Notes: a model not told the origin generated them from the letters alone. Shown: positions 1-11,419, numbered from the stretch's first letter. The stretch: 25,917 bases of DNA from Funneliformis mosseae (GCA_910592005.1 CAJVPP010000813.1:1-25917); one strand, 5' to 3'. Made by a program: numbers and translations.

Positions 1-118
1 ACCTGTCATTTTTTTTTATTTAGATTATAGTTCGATAGTAGTTATTGTTTCATTTAAATTTTCTACTGCTGGTTATGCTAGAATTACTATTGTTCTCTTT
101 TCAGCCTTCTTTTTACTA

Positions 119-3100
119 TTAATCTTTCACTTTCATTCTAACAACTCCTATTATCCTTCTACCTTGTGGATTTCTACATTCTATCTTTAGAACTTCTTGC
201 CAGTATACTGCTTTGATTCGTTTCAAACCATTTAGATAATAATTAAAAAGCCTATTAAGCCCTTCCTTATGCATTTCTATAGGTTTATATTCTTGAAATA
301 ATGAATGTGATAAAGGGTTAGATATTTCAAAAACTATTATAAGGTCATTCACGAGCTTCCATAAAGATTCTTTGCATGAATTTATAACCCATTTACTATG
401 TGAAACCACATAATCATTAAGGTACTTGCTCATTAACAGGTCTATCCTTTCTCTTTCATTCTGGAAAAACTTTATCTGGTCTTTAAGATTCTTCTCATCA
501 ATTATATTTTCACAAACATTTTGCTTGACGAACTTTATGCCAAATATTTCTAAGGCTTCGTCAAAGCTAAAACAAATATGCTGTGATTCTTTGTTAATAT
601 TACATGAAATTTTAAAGGCACTACAATAATTTAATCTTTCTTTTAAATTAGGATGAGCCACTATGATGCTAAGATAATGAGCTATAGCTGTCATATAGTT
701 GGATTTCACCGTACTTGCATAAATTAGAACTATTGCAAATAAAGAATTTTGTTGTAGACCAAAGTTTTTTATGCGCATTTCCATCCAATGCACCTTTCAG
801 ATACCAGCCTATTTATAATATAAATATATATCTTTTTATTGTAATATAGTAAATTTTTTAAATTAATAATAAAATATTATATAATTATCTGTTAATATAT
901 AAAATAAATGGTTTCTTATACCTTGAGATAAATGTGAGCGTCATTTTTATCATCTATTATTTCTGAGAGTGATATTCCATTTTTTTTATGTAAATATTGA
1001 TTGCTATCTCTACCGCTACCCATAAAAGATCCAATACTCATACAATTGATCGATAATTAACTGCAGCTTCAAATTTATTCAAGAAACGGATATCCAAACA
1101 TGATGCTAAACTTAGTAATCTATAACTAGAAAATAGGACTATCAAAACTTAACAAAAGTTCTTCGACATGTGCCATTGACCCAAGTGAGGTCTTATATTT
1201 GGCCATTTCTCATGGCATTTGATTAACCTATGAAAGATCACTTTATCTGCTACAATATCTAAAAAAGAATGATTGTTCATTACAAAATTCTCCTTATACA
1301 TTTCAGAAATATGCAAAATTTCTTCATTTGAATTCGGATTAGCTTCTGGCTCCAGAATTATAACATTTGGAGAAGGACCAAGACATCCTCAGTCTAATTT
1401 AGTAAGTATAATGCGTTTAATAGTTTTTGCATCAAAATTTATTTTGTAAATTAATTCGCCTTCGATTTTTTTAAAATCTAATAATTCATAAATAACCTGT
1501 TGAAACATATTTAACGTTTTATCAATATTTTGATTCATCCTGAATAATAAAGTATTAGCAGTTAATTCAATGATTTGTTCTGGACTAGTTTCTATTTTGA
1601 TTGGCAATTGGGCTTGAAAGGCCATCCTCAGAGTGGCATGTAAGTTACCATGTGTAACATCATATATATTACCAAACTTAAAACTCTTCTCCTTAAAATT
1701 GATATTATCGATTATTGCTACATTTCACATATTGTTAGCTCAAATTAAACAGTTTGATGGATTTGATTCTTTCATTTGGGTTTTCGCAAGTTTTTATTCG
1801 TATCTATCACTATGAGAACTTACATGACAAATTGTTAATAACTGTTGAAAAGAACTAAGTAATCTTGGCATATGATCAAGACTAGCTAAAACTCGAGGTA
1901 ACCAAATTTTCAAATGAGGAAAAGCTAATCCTAATAATATTGATGTAATAAACGTTACAGTTTTCATTATCAGTTCAGAAGTTACAGTTTTTGATAACTT
2001 GTGACGTATTTTTCATTACCAGTTACATACTATCATCTTTTTTTGATACAATTTATCAATTACTCTAAAGAAGTAATTATTTAAAAATTCAGGAAAATCA
2101 TCATAATATTCTTGAATAGTTTGCAAAGATTCTAAGACAGATGCTCTTGAGTTAACGTATAATCACGAATTCTATAATTTTTGTCCAAATATATGACTAA
2201 ACTCCTATATCAATATATTATTAATCAAAATTGTTCATTCGCATTTTTTTTAACTTAAAAATGATTCAGCTTCAATTTGGAAATCATCATACAACAATCA
2301 GGTAACCTTGAATTTTATTTTTTGATATACCACGTAATTACCTATCAATGATACTATAATGTATAATTATAACTACTAGTAATCACCGCAAATTTTTATG
2401 AAGAAAAGAAAGTATACTTGCCTCAAAATCTTCTATTTCTAATTTTTTTTGAGTTCTTTTTTTTCAATTTTTTTTTTCATTTTCATTTTCTTTGATTTCT
2501 AATTTTTTTTCAATTTCTTGTTTTTTAGAAAATTCAATAAAAAGGGTCTTTATCATAAACAAACTGGAAGGTTCATTTAGGGTAGTTAAAATAGGAGTAG
2601 TGATAGTAGAATTGGAATTGGGAATTAGGTCGGTAAAAGAAAGAAGAGCTTTGAAAGTTTTTGTTAATATATTTTCTTTATCATTATCTTTTGTTCATGT
2701 GATATTAATTAATCAATTACTCAAATATTCTAATCCTTTTGCCATATCATCAATATGTAATGTAGAACATGTTGTTCTACCTTTTCCTCTTTCAGAACGA
2801 TGATAAATGTGATCACCCAAACTTTTGTAATACTAACAATAAAAACATTTTTGTCACGGATTAATGTTATCAAAAGCTTGCTTACATACTGGTAAACATT
2901 CTCATAATGCCTCACATGTATATTATCCAATATATGGAATTTAAATATTTTGATTATTTAAATGCCAAGAATGTAATGTGCATCCTACACCTCAAGAAAA
3001 AAAAACAATATATTTATTACAAGAAATACATTGATACCATTGAATAATTCCTTGACTAAAATCTTTTAATTATTTATTTTGTGGTTTATATAGATATTTA

Positions 3101-3554
3101 TTATCAAATTAAAAATGAGTATCACATATTCCAAATCTTGATAAAACACCATCAACTTCTTTGATTGCATCTCTGTCAACTTACCATATACCAAACAAAC
3201 TTCATAATTGTCTTAGTTTCGTTGATTCTTCACATCGTTGAATTTTACCCTTAATAAAATCGATAACTACATATGATGTAAATTTAATGTGTTCTAAATT
3301 ATCTATAGCTTTATCTTATTCAAATGTTTTACAATCAATTTCCTGGGTTTCTTCAAAGTCTTCAAAATATATATTACTAGTATATCATTACTAATATTAC
3401 CAAACTCATCATTACTACTTATTTCATCATAATATCCTTCTAATAAGTCTATGAAAAATAAAGAATAAGAGATGGAGGAAATTTCATAGATTTGTTCTAA
3501 TATTACTGATTTGAATTTTTTTTCTTTTGATAAAATAGTCAAAATAAAATGCAA
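119..3554 (-). pseudogene. Decayed large Cys-rich transposon protein (Rhizophagus-type repeat family)
   Basis: This is one long protein broken by stops and frameshifts. It reads on the minus strand from about 3554 down to 119. The N-terminal part (about 3316-2450) stays in one frame and carries Cys/His pairs: CDTHF, CISCNKY, CTLHSW, CEAL..ECLPVC and KCFYC, suggesting zinc binding. The middle (about 1950-1390) contains AFPHLKIWLPRVLASL, then AIIDNINFKEKSFKFGNIYD and HATLRMAFQAQLP. The acidic DNINF stretch could be part of a DDE/RNase H-like core, but I cannot prove that. LIKCHEKWPNIRP and LGQWHMSKNFC follow at about 1200. The last 224 codons (793-119) are uninterrupted. Between HIYLK (about 920) and YLYYK (about 815) lies an 80-90 bp AT-rich gap starting GTATAA, probably an intron. 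Stops are TGA at Trp or Arg sites and TAA/TAG at Gln sites. I recognise it as an amplified Glomeromycotina family possibly related to DUF6589-type proteins; its function is not established. Confidence 0.7.
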
Positions 3555-3953
3555 AGATGCAAATTATTGACTCTTTTTTTTGTTCATAGGAAAATGAAAA
3601 TATCTACTTTAGATCTTTATATTTCACATATTATAGTGTTACAAATCATAGTGAAATAACATTTTTTACATTAAAATACAATTGAAGTTTGGCTATTTCT
3701 TCATAAAAATATGCTTTTAATAAAAGTTGTTCAATATTTATCCAATAGTGATAAAAATTAATATACTATAGTTTCAAAATAGTACCAAATCATGTGTAAA
3801 ATTTCAGTATACTTTATTATATAAGATTTTTTTATTTAATTAAAAAATGATTTTACAAAAACCTATTCAAATATAGATATCGATCCTCTAATTAAATCAA
3901 CTCCCTATGTCAATCTCTGATGATTCCTGATATGACCACTGATTGTTACTTTA
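3555..3953. other. AT-rich spacer between two transposon remnants
   Basis: No reading frame, terminal inverted repeat or RNA gene is visible here. The stretch separates the divergently placed minus-strand repeat protein and the plus-strand DDE transposase, so each element's terminus probably lies inside it, but I could not find matching ends. Confidence 0.4.
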
Positions 3954-5158
3954 ATGACAACGGTAAGGTGGCTTAATATCCTTGGTTACTCATTTTAACA
4001 ATATCATCAAGATATATATTATGATGAGCATGAACGAGATGATATTATACAATATCATAAAAAATTTCTAGAGAAAATGTTTGAGCTTGAGAAATATATA
4101 TCTAAGTATGATAGATCGTATATATCCTAACTTACTTGAAGAAGAGAAGGAACAAATTTTTGTAACTTATGATAAATGTGTCTTTATTCTAATAATGGTA
4201 AATGCGGAATATAGGCTAAAAATGAAGAGTTGCCACTATGAAAAAAGGAAACAGAAGATCCATTATGGTTAGTAAATTTCTAACTGAAATCAATAGATGT
4301 TTACGCATATAACCAAATAATATAGAGAAATATCCAAATGTACCTAAGTAAATCTGATATTATCTCAAACCTGATAAAAATAAAGAAGGATATTAGACTA
4401 CTGAACATCTTTTTGAACAAATTAAACATAAAGTAATACCCATTTTTGAAACTTTGTATTCAAATTGTATTGTGGTATTTGCTTTTGATAATAGTTCTAA
4501 TAATGCTATATTTAGTAAAGATACTTTGGTTGCAAGTAAAATGAATTTAAAGCTAGGTGGTAAACAACCAATTATGCATAACACTTACTTTAGACCAGAT
4601 TATCAGCCACAATCAATGATATTTCTAGCTACACATCCTGATAAAAAACTTCGAGATCAGCCTAAAGGAATTAAGCAGATATTAATAGAATGAGGAAAAT
4701 GGCTATTTGAAGAATTAATATTAGAATGTAAGGGTTGTAAAAAAAGGATTCAAAATGCTTTAAGAATTTCTTGTTGTGCTCGTCAAGTGATATCTTTAGA
4801 ACTTAATTTTCTTGCACAAAAAGGAGCAATTGAAGAATTAATTACAAAGGCTAGATATAAATGCATCTTTTATCCAAAATTTCACTACAAGTTGAACTTT
4901 ATTAAAAGATATTAGGGAGCTTCTAAAAAATATGCACGAGAAAATTGCAACTATTCTTGGAGTGAATTACAAAAAGTTGTACCTGAAAGTCTTGACTCAG
5001 TACCTTTAATTATGATTAGAAAATTTGCAAGGAAATGTTGACATTATATAGATGCTTACAGAAAAGGGATTAGTAAAAAATTGGCAGAATATGCCATTAA
5101 AAAATACAAATTCTATAGAAGAATTCTAGACACTATTTTTGAAGAATTAAAGAATTAA
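3954..5158 (+). pseudogene. Decayed Tc1/mariner/IS630-type DDE transposase
   Basis: The N-terminal part reads TVRWLNILGYSF, then YYDEHERDDIIQYHKKF (about 4017-4070). After frameshifts come NLLEEEKEQIFVTYDKC, with the first catalytic Asp, and FAFDNSSNN (about 4480-4505), with the second. From 4454 to 5158 one frame runs for 235 codons, broken only by TGA 4691, TAG 4913 and TGA 5039. The third catalytic region reads YPKFHYKLNFIKRY followed by TAG. This matches the family pattern P-x-F/Y-x(n)-LN-x-IE-x-x-W, but the catalytic Glu is Lys (AAA at 4904-4906) and the Trp is a stop. The C-terminus ends ...YRRILDTIFEELKN and TAA. The length (about 400 codons) fits a complete domain. It is inactive by three independent criteria: frameshifts, stops and the lost Glu. 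Confidence 0.85.
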
Positions 5159-5317
5159 TTTATAAATTTTTATTGGATTTCTTAATAAAAAGTTTTTTTT
5201 ATACTGTTCTTTTTTTCAGAGTTCCCTTTTTAATTTGATAGTTTACTTATGGATAGCATTTATTTTTTTATTTCGTAAAGGTTAAAATTAATTTTAATTC
5301 TATTTACAACCAATAAG

Positions 5318-5388
5318 ATTTGATTCACATAATAATATCATGTGAGTACTAACTAATAATATTTGATTTACATGATTATATCATGTGA
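5318..5388. repeat. Two 28-bp dyad repeats, 43-bp period
   Basis: ATTTGATTCACATAATAATATCATGTGA at 5318-5345 recurs with four substitutions at 5361-5388. Each copy contains an inverted pair (TCACAT / ATGTGA; degenerate in the second copy). The repeats end about 60 bp before the MULE start codon at 5451, so they could be a transposase- or regulator-binding site of that element. That role is inferred. Confidence 0.5.
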
Positions 5389-5891
5389 TAATCATCAATT
5401 AAAATTTTGGATTATTTGATAACTATAGATGTTATGCATCATACGTCACAATGTCAAATCAACAAAATAAAACTTGTAAAGGATGTCATATTTATCAAAG
5501 CTATGAAAATTTTCTGAATGAAAAAGGTATTACTTTGAAAAAATGTTTACACTATCAAGATAAACTTAAAATTTCTCTTTGAAAAAAAGTATTAAAAAAT
5601 CTGAAACAATAATTAAATATTCAGATATTACTAAAACTGTATATAATCATTTAATTTCTCTAAATAATACTAATGAATATTATGAAAGAGAAAATGTGGA
5701 ATTAAATCTTGATCTCGATATTGAATTATCATCTTTTCTTAACTTTATTTTAGAAAAAGATGCATCAAATAAGAAAAATCTCAAAATTAAAGTTAGCAAT
5801 CACATAATAATATTGATTTCAGAAGGTGATGGATATTCATGGATTTATTGGAATAAAATCAAAAAAAGACTTTCATTAAGCTTAGAAAATG

Positions 5892-5944
5892 GTAAGTAAA
5901 GCATTTCATAGCAGATAAATAAAGAGACATATCTATCTATTTAG
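5892..5944 (+). other. Probable spliceosomal intron in the MULE pseudogene
   Basis: The donor is G|GTAAGT and the acceptor is CTATTTAG|A, 53 nt in all. Removal fuses ...SLSLEN with EHYHYNG in one frame that continues 142 codons to the catalytic Asp at 6370. An intact splice site in a decayed gene indicates the master element carried introns. Confidence 0.6.
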
Positions 5945-7671
5945 AACATTATCATTATAATGGAATAATAAATATAAAAATATTATTACAATTGGGCTTA
6001 ATCAAAATTAAATATTCTTATAAAATGTTACATTCATGACTAAGGCATATTAATACAACATATAAAATTAAAAAATTTATTCAAGATAATCTTAATTATC
6101 CTGTTTTAGATATTTGACATCAAATTCGAGAAAATCTAATTATTGGGTATGAAAATATAACAGTTTAACAAACTTATTATTGGTGGTTTATTCAATCTCG
6201 TAAGGTATACTATCATTATACTAATCCTTTATTATCAGCAAAATGTTTGTTAAAAGAGTTTAACTAAGAAATTATAGTAAATAATCTTGATACTTCTACA
6301 CCTACTCTTGAATTTTTAACAGAATTGTTTTACAAATTGCTTTACCATAATTTTGAAGTAATTGAAATTGATGCAACTTATGGTATTAATAATTTAGTAT
6401 AGGAATTGTATACAATTATGAATGTAATAGATGGTACTGAATTTTCGCTTAGCTATCTTATAATTTCAGTTAGGAAAAATCAAAATATAACAGGGATTTT
6501 ATTCAGTGGATGCAAGCTTTAAAAGAATGAAATCTGAGAAACTTTCCTTTTATTTTAACTGATAAAGATTTTGCAAAAATTAATGCAGCATAAACAGTAT
6601 GACCTGAAGCACATTTACAATTATATATCTAGTATTTAAGATGGACTATTAAGCAACATTTATTATCTAATAAAATTAGTACATATTATTCTTATAATCC
6701 AAAAGCTGCATATGAAGAATGTTCAACAATAAATCCTAGTTGAGGAATTATAAATAATTCAAATTTAGTATTTTGCCTTTTAAATTTATGAGAAACTGTA
6801 ATTAAACTTATTAAAAACTATTCAAATTGTTATATATTATTGCCAAATATGATGGCATCTTTATTACAAATGCAGATAAAATTTGGAAGAAGTGTGTCAA
6901 AGAAATTATAGAATTTTATAAAGATAATGAATTACTCTAATTATAGATTTATCTATAAAAAAAAATGGTATTCAAAAGAAAAGTGGAATTTATGGGCAAA
7001 AGCGGTTAATAAAAATATTAGCTATATTAAAACTACAATGATCGTTAAATCACATTAATGACATATTAAACATGACTATTTATATAAGTTTCACAAGTCT
7101 CAAGTTAATCATTTATGTTTTATTCTTATTAAAAAAGTGATCAGCCAGCAATTATATCGAATTTAATTACTTTAACAAGGTTGTTATTCAGTATCATAAT
7201 GGAAGGAATTTAAAAAAGAATGGAAGCAACATGAAAAAAAAACTACAGAAATAAATGGCAAATATTTTACAGATCCAACAAAGTGAATATGTGTATGTTT
7301 TGCATATATTCAAAGCTATTTCTTTTTGTGTAAACATCTAGTTAATTCTGTTGAAAAAGTTGATGCAATAATCTTTAAGAAAATAAGTGACAAGTTGTTT
7401 TGATTTTGATATTTGTATTCATTATTTAATTAATAATGTTTTTAATTAAAGGTGTAAAGAAATGTAAATTATTCATTAATTTCATCTTATAAAGGTGAAC
7501 TGGTTAATGTATTTGGTTTGAAAGCTTCTCAAAATCATAAAATTTCAAATATTTTATTGATCCAAAATTCAATTACTGAGAATGAAGATGATTATATTAT
7601 TGAAAGTAATGATGAAGAACAACAAATATATGAAACTGATTTTACTTATTTATGCGAAGTATTAGATAAGG

Positions 7672-7733
7672 TAATTAAATTTTATATATAAATGCATTTT
7701 TAGTCTTTATTAATGTCAAAATGAATTTTTTAG
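7672..7733 (+). other. Probable spliceosomal intron in the MULE pseudogene
   Basis: The donor is GATAAG|GTAATT and the acceptor is TTTTTTAG|GCC, 62 nt in all. Removal joins TYLCEVLDK to AKELLKELYNK without a frame change. A third, shorter gap at about 7415-7451 (GTATTC...TTAAAG) may be another intron but is less convincing. Confidence 0.6.
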
Positions 7734-7912
7734 GCCAAAGAATTGTTAAAAGAATTATATAACAAACCAAAATAACATCTATAGTTAAAAAATATTCACA
7801 AAAATTTCAGATTATTGAAAAAGATGAATAATGATATTATAGCATTAGAAATCGTCGAATAATACTAAAAACATGGAAAAACTTTAACAAAAATACAATG
7901 TATTGGGAATAA

Positions 7913-8371
7913 ATAAAATAAATAATGACAATAAATAAAATTTTACGATTTTCTTAAAAACTTAATATTTTTATTTATTTATTCAGTTATTTATCAAAGT
8001 ATTTTACTAATAATAAAAATTATGATAAATTAACCGAAAATCAGTTTCTGAAATTATGTGTTATCCAATAAAACTATCTGGCTACCATTTTTTTAGGTGA
8101 CATTAAGGTGGTTAAGATTTATTCAAAAAATTACGTGTACATTACAATTTGTAACGCTGATCACTTTTTCTAAGAAAAAAATATTAATATTATATATAGT
8201 GATGAATCACATTGATGAAAATACACATGTAAGATGAAAAACAATTAATTATATGAAATCAAGTTAGCTTTATAACTCTTTACAATAAAAAATAAAATAA
8301 ATTTGAAGAAAAATGCTTTAGCAAAAATTATATATATAAATACATTTCCTAAAAAAATAGATTAAAGATTC
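7913..8371. other. Non-coding spacer between MULE and recombinase remnants
   Basis: I see no convincing reading frame. A TTAAGGTGGTTAAG motif at about 8104 resembles TAAGGTGGCTTAA inside the N-terminal part of the DDE pseudogene near 3963, but the similarity is short and does not extend. Confidence 0.35.
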
Positions 8372-9839
8372 TTAATGGTTATAATTCCTCAGAATATTAT
8401 TAGATTGAAAATTGATTGAGGAAGAAATTTTTCATGAAAAAATAAAATTAATAAATGATATTAGGTTAGCAAAGCTAATTCTTCTGACCCAATTCCTTTA
8501 GGATCCTTTCTAACCCATATATGTGATTAGTTTTCATCAAAGATGTTGAAAAGACTTGCTTGATTGGATAGATATATATAAATCATTATCAGGATTAATT
8601 TACTTTTTCTTTTATCTTTATCTGATTCTTTAAGGATGCTTTTGAATAATTGCAAGAAGGTAGGTCATTCATTATGCCATAACTTTCTATTGATTCATGA
8701 TAACCTACTACTTGTCTGCAAGCTAACTTTCATAAATATTGGCGATAAGAATCGTTTTTACTTCTATAGATCCTGCTAGCATAATCTGTTCCTATCTTCT
8801 TCAATTTATTCAAAGTAATTCTATATTTAGCTAGAGTGAAATTAATTGAATTTATATTAACTATATCGCTTTTATTTTTTTGTAAGAAGAGAAATTTTTC
8901 TGGTATTGTTTTCTGAATCTAAATAAGAAACTCTTTTGCTCATATTGGATCCTTTTCCATTGAGAGAAAAGGTCAGAGTTCCTCTACTCCTGTTTTTTTA
9001 GTTTTAGAGTAATCAGTACAATACCAGGAATATTTGAAATTATACCAGATCTTGTCTGATGCTTCATATCTATCAATACAAAGATCAGCAACATCTGCCA
9101 GTCACATACATAATATTATTATTACGTCAACCAAATCTTTCTTAGAAAGTGATAAGGAAAAATTACATTTCTTGAGTCTTTCCTAAATCAGTTCTAAGAA
9201 GAAGTATTCAGGCCAATTGACACCTTCAAATTTATCAAGTATAAGCCGTTATGCCTGAATTTTATTCGATTCAGTAGTAATATAAAAATTTTTATTGCTT
9301 CTTTTTTGAGATAATTAGCTTCACGTTACCATAACTTTTTCGCAATAAAGTAAGCTAAGAACCTCTTGCGACTGGATTAGGTGCAAAACTATCCAAATCA
9401 TATGAAATTTATTTTATTTTCTCAAACTGATAATCATTTTTCACAATTTCTTGAGTAATTTTATCAACAGTATCCCTGCCTTCTTTACGCTTTTCAGTAG
9501 GTCGAATAGGAATGAGAACTTCTATTTATTCTTTAGTAAGCCTAATAGCTTAAAGTGCATTTTGACATTGGATCTTACCTTACAATCATCCTTTAAACTT
9601 TTGCTAATTTCTTCTGTGTACAGTCAACTCTTGTTATAACGAACTCTATGTCCTAGACCTCAACTTCGCTATAAGACTATAGTGAAGATTTTAAGAGATT
9701 TGATTGGCCAATTCGCTATAACAAGAGTATTTTTATTATATTTGTTCAAAAAATTCGTTATAACAAGAGTTCGCTATAACAAGAGTTGACTGTATTGAGC
9801 TAGTTCAGATGATGGAGTTTTTAAAGTCCATTTATGCAT
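8372..9839 (-). pseudogene. Decayed tyrosine recombinase (Crypton-like), split by a MITE
   Basis: The coding frame starts MHKWTLKTPSSELAQ (ATG at 9839-9837), is interrupted by the MITE at 9621-9792, and resumes EEISKSLKDDCKVRSNVK. Downstream are VNWPEYFFLELI, SLSLSKKDLVDVIIILCM and ADLCIDRYEASDKIWYNF, resembling box I of phage-integrase-like recombinases (the expected Arg is a stop or Cys). Next comes LNKLKKIGTDYASRIYR and then LACRQVVGYHESIESYGIMN. The last looks like box II (H/Y-x-x-R ... R ... H ... Y), with SYGIMN supplying the putative nucleophilic Tyr. The end ILRNYNH and TAA is at 8372. Stops replace Trp, Arg and Gln codons. Crypton-type recombinases integrate DNA by site-specific recombination. 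The assignment rests on motif layout only, so another recombinase-fold family is possible. Confidence 0.55.
9621..9792. mobile_element. 172-bp pogo/Tigger-like MITE, copy 1
   Basis: The terminal inverted repeats are 26 bp with one mismatch (outer part CAGTCAACTCTTGTTATA), flanked by TA on both sides (9619-9620 and 9793-9794). The interior has no coding capacity. It contains a CTTC-CTATA...TATAG-GAAG dyad and three copies of TTCG(C/T)TATAACAAGAGT. CAGT-starting termini with TA duplication are typical of pogo/Tigger-type Tc1/mariner elements. It sits inside the recombinase gene: deleting it with one TA restores ...SELAQ-YTEEISKS in frame. Confidence 0.85.
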
Positions 9840-9978
9840 TTCATAAAATCTGTAACTACTTTTGCCATATTGTTTTTACGACAGTATAGTTAAGAATATT
9901 AAAATGTACTAATTTTATATTATGTACAAAAAAGTTCAATTCGAAAAAAAATATTCTAAGTAAGGGAAAAAATATATA

Positions 9979-10150
9979 CAGTCAACTTTTATTATAACGA
10001 ACTCTATATCCTAAACCTCAACTTTGCTATAAGGTTATAGTGAAGATTTTAAGAGATTTGATTGGCTAATTCGCTATAATATGAGTATTTTTATTATATT
10101 TGTTCAAAAAATTTGTTATATCAAGAGTTTGTTATATTAAGAGTTAACTG
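9979..10150. mobile_element. 172-bp pogo/Tigger-like MITE, copy 2
   Basis: This copy has the same length and orientation as copy 1, with TA at 9977-9978 and 10151-10152. By my count the two copies differ at about 17 positions, and about 13 of these are C-to-T or G-to-A in copy 2, so it looks older or more heavily mutated. Both terminal repeats are degraded (for example AGTTAACTG for AGTTGACTG). Confidence 0.85.
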
Positions 10151-10174
10151 TAATTCTCATTTTAGCTAAAGGTT

Positions 10175-10676
10175 TTATATTGATTTGAAATTTGCGGGTA
10201 GATAGAATATGCAAAAAAATATAGCCAGGAACTTCCATTCTAAGGCTATGAATGAATTATCTGTATCAATTTACATTTTAATAAAGTGCACGTGCTAGAG
10301 TTAATATATGCTCTAGCCCTAAATGTCTGTTTTGGTAAATGCATCATATAAGCACTTGGCCTATACTTTGAAGGAACTAAATTCAGATAATAGAGGAATT
10401 TCATGAATACGTTATTTCTCCAAACTTTCATCTCTTTATACCTTCAGCATAATTTTAATAATCGGCATAAGGTGAGTTTGTGCCAATTAGCTTTGAGTAA
10501 AATTTGTAATAGGCTGATTTTTTCATTAACCATCACTAGTAAACTTCTTTTTGATATAATACCTCAAATACAATAGAAAATGAAAGAAAAATATCTTTTT
10601 AATATCAGTAATTCATGTAAAGGCAGGATCAAAAGCCTTTCTTCTTTTCAATGCATATACCCTCTGAGTATTAATA
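10175..10676 (-). pseudogene. Decayed coding remnant, family not recognised
   Basis: The minus strand gives protein-like stretches in shifting frames: RVYALKRRKAFDPAFT, YYKFYSKLIGTNSPYADY, EIPLLSEFSSFKV and DTDNSFIALEWKFLAIFF, with many TGA/TAA/TAG in between. A 61-codon open stretch in another frame (10431-10246) overlaps it, and I cannot decide which frame is ancestral in the middle. It shares the strand of the flanking recombinase and primase-helicase remnants and could be an extra gene of the same element. No function can be assigned. Confidence 0.35.
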
Positions 10677-10930
10677 TACAATATACTGGTCTATTTATAG
10701 CTATCATATGATTAACTTTAGAATTATAGATATTTTTGTAAGCTTGACACTTGCAAACTTCTATCAGTTGATTTAATATATTCATAGCATTAGTATAAAA
10801 AGTCGTTTATGACTTATCTTAATACTGAATAATTTAAATATAATTTTTATTATGAAACTAAAAATGAAAAAGATATTTATCCTAAAATACTTATATAAAT
10901 CATATTACTTGCCAGTATATCAAGAGAAAT

Positions 10931-11239
10931 GATTCCATTTGTGAGGGAATCTGTATTTATATTACTAGTTATGTAAGGCATTGGAAATTATATGAAAAAA
11001 ATATGAAAAAAAGACCATGCCTTGTTTGTAGATTTTTTACTAATTCTGATTAGGGTATTACGTCAAATATTATTTCAAATATTCTGCAAAGTTTCATACA
11101 CATAATTATCGAATAAGGCAGAAGTATAAAGCCAAGACTTTTCAATCTGAAAGAACTTCTGAATTATCTATTGAGAAATGAACGAAAAAATATTATTCCA
11201 TTCATTAGTCAAATAGCGCTATTTTTAATATATAAATAA
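10931..11239 (+). pseudogene. Small decayed ORF with a C-x2-C pair, unknown
   Basis: One plus-strand frame of 102 codons is broken by only two stops (TAG, TAA). It contains KKRPCLVCRFF, GITSNIISNILQSFIHI and GRSIKPRLFNLKELLNYLL. The amphipathic, Leu/Ile-rich pattern and the possible zinc pair suggest former coding sequence, but AT-rich chance ORFs of this size exist. No family is recognised. It lies opposite in strand to its neighbours. Confidence 0.3.
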
Positions 11240-11268
11240 AATGCATCAGGCATATTTCTGAAATGGAA

Positions 11269-11305
11269 CCTTCTTCAGAATTATTATATAAAAATTGGAA
11301 GAAGG
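11269..11305. repeat. CCTTCTTC/GAAGAAGG hairpin downstream of the primase-helicase
   Basis: CCTTCTTC at 11269-11276 pairs with GAAGAAGG at 11298-11305 around an AT-rich loop containing ATTATATAAAA. The same hairpin design recurs several times upstream of the gene (15.1-15.6 kb), so the primase-helicase is flanked by related repeats. Confidence 0.5.
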
Positions 11306-11419
11306 CCTTATCTTAAAGTATATATGTATGAACTGATTCTGTAAATTCTAGTATTGTATTTATACGGCTTTATAACAGATCTCTACCTACGTGATATCAA
11401 ATATGTCTTGAATATCTTT

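Larger units (their letters stand above)
5451..7912 (+). pseudogene. Decayed Mutator-like (MULE) transposase with SWIM zinc finger
   Basis: The ATG at 5451 opens MSNQQNKTCKGCHIYQSYEN, with C-x2-C and a later CLHY where a second C-x2-C is expected (Cys to Tyr). A frameshift near 5580 leads into a 106-codon open stretch. Removing an intron at 5892-5944 joins it in frame to EHYHYNG and on to VIEIDATYGIN, whose GAT (6370-6372) is the first MULE catalytic Asp. After one more shift come FPFILTDKDFAKINAA (second Asp region, about 6552) and PEAHLQLYI-stop-YLRW, where the family's C-x2-H motif has become Tyr and Tyr. The SWIM finger is intact at 7290-7337 (C-x-C-x10-C-x-H). A second intron at 7672-7733 restores VLDKAKELLKELYNK. 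The end ILKTWKNFNKNTMYWE and TAA is at 7912. Frequent TGA/TAA/TAG codons show it is dead. No long terminal inverted repeats were found. Confidence 0.85.

Noticed and set aside
2492..2803. A 103-codon open frame on the plus strand.
   Set aside because: It lies antisense to the Cys-rich pseudogene, whose minus-strand frame (HIYHRSERGKGRTTC and onward) is clearly the real one.
4393..4584. A 63-codon minus-strand open frame.
   Set aside because: It is the shadow of the DDE transposase core (FAFDNSSNN) on the plus strand.
3963..8117. TAAGGTGG motifs near 3963 and 8104 as possible ends of one element.
   Set aside because: They are in direct orientation, short, and the first lies inside transposase coding sequence (VRWLN).
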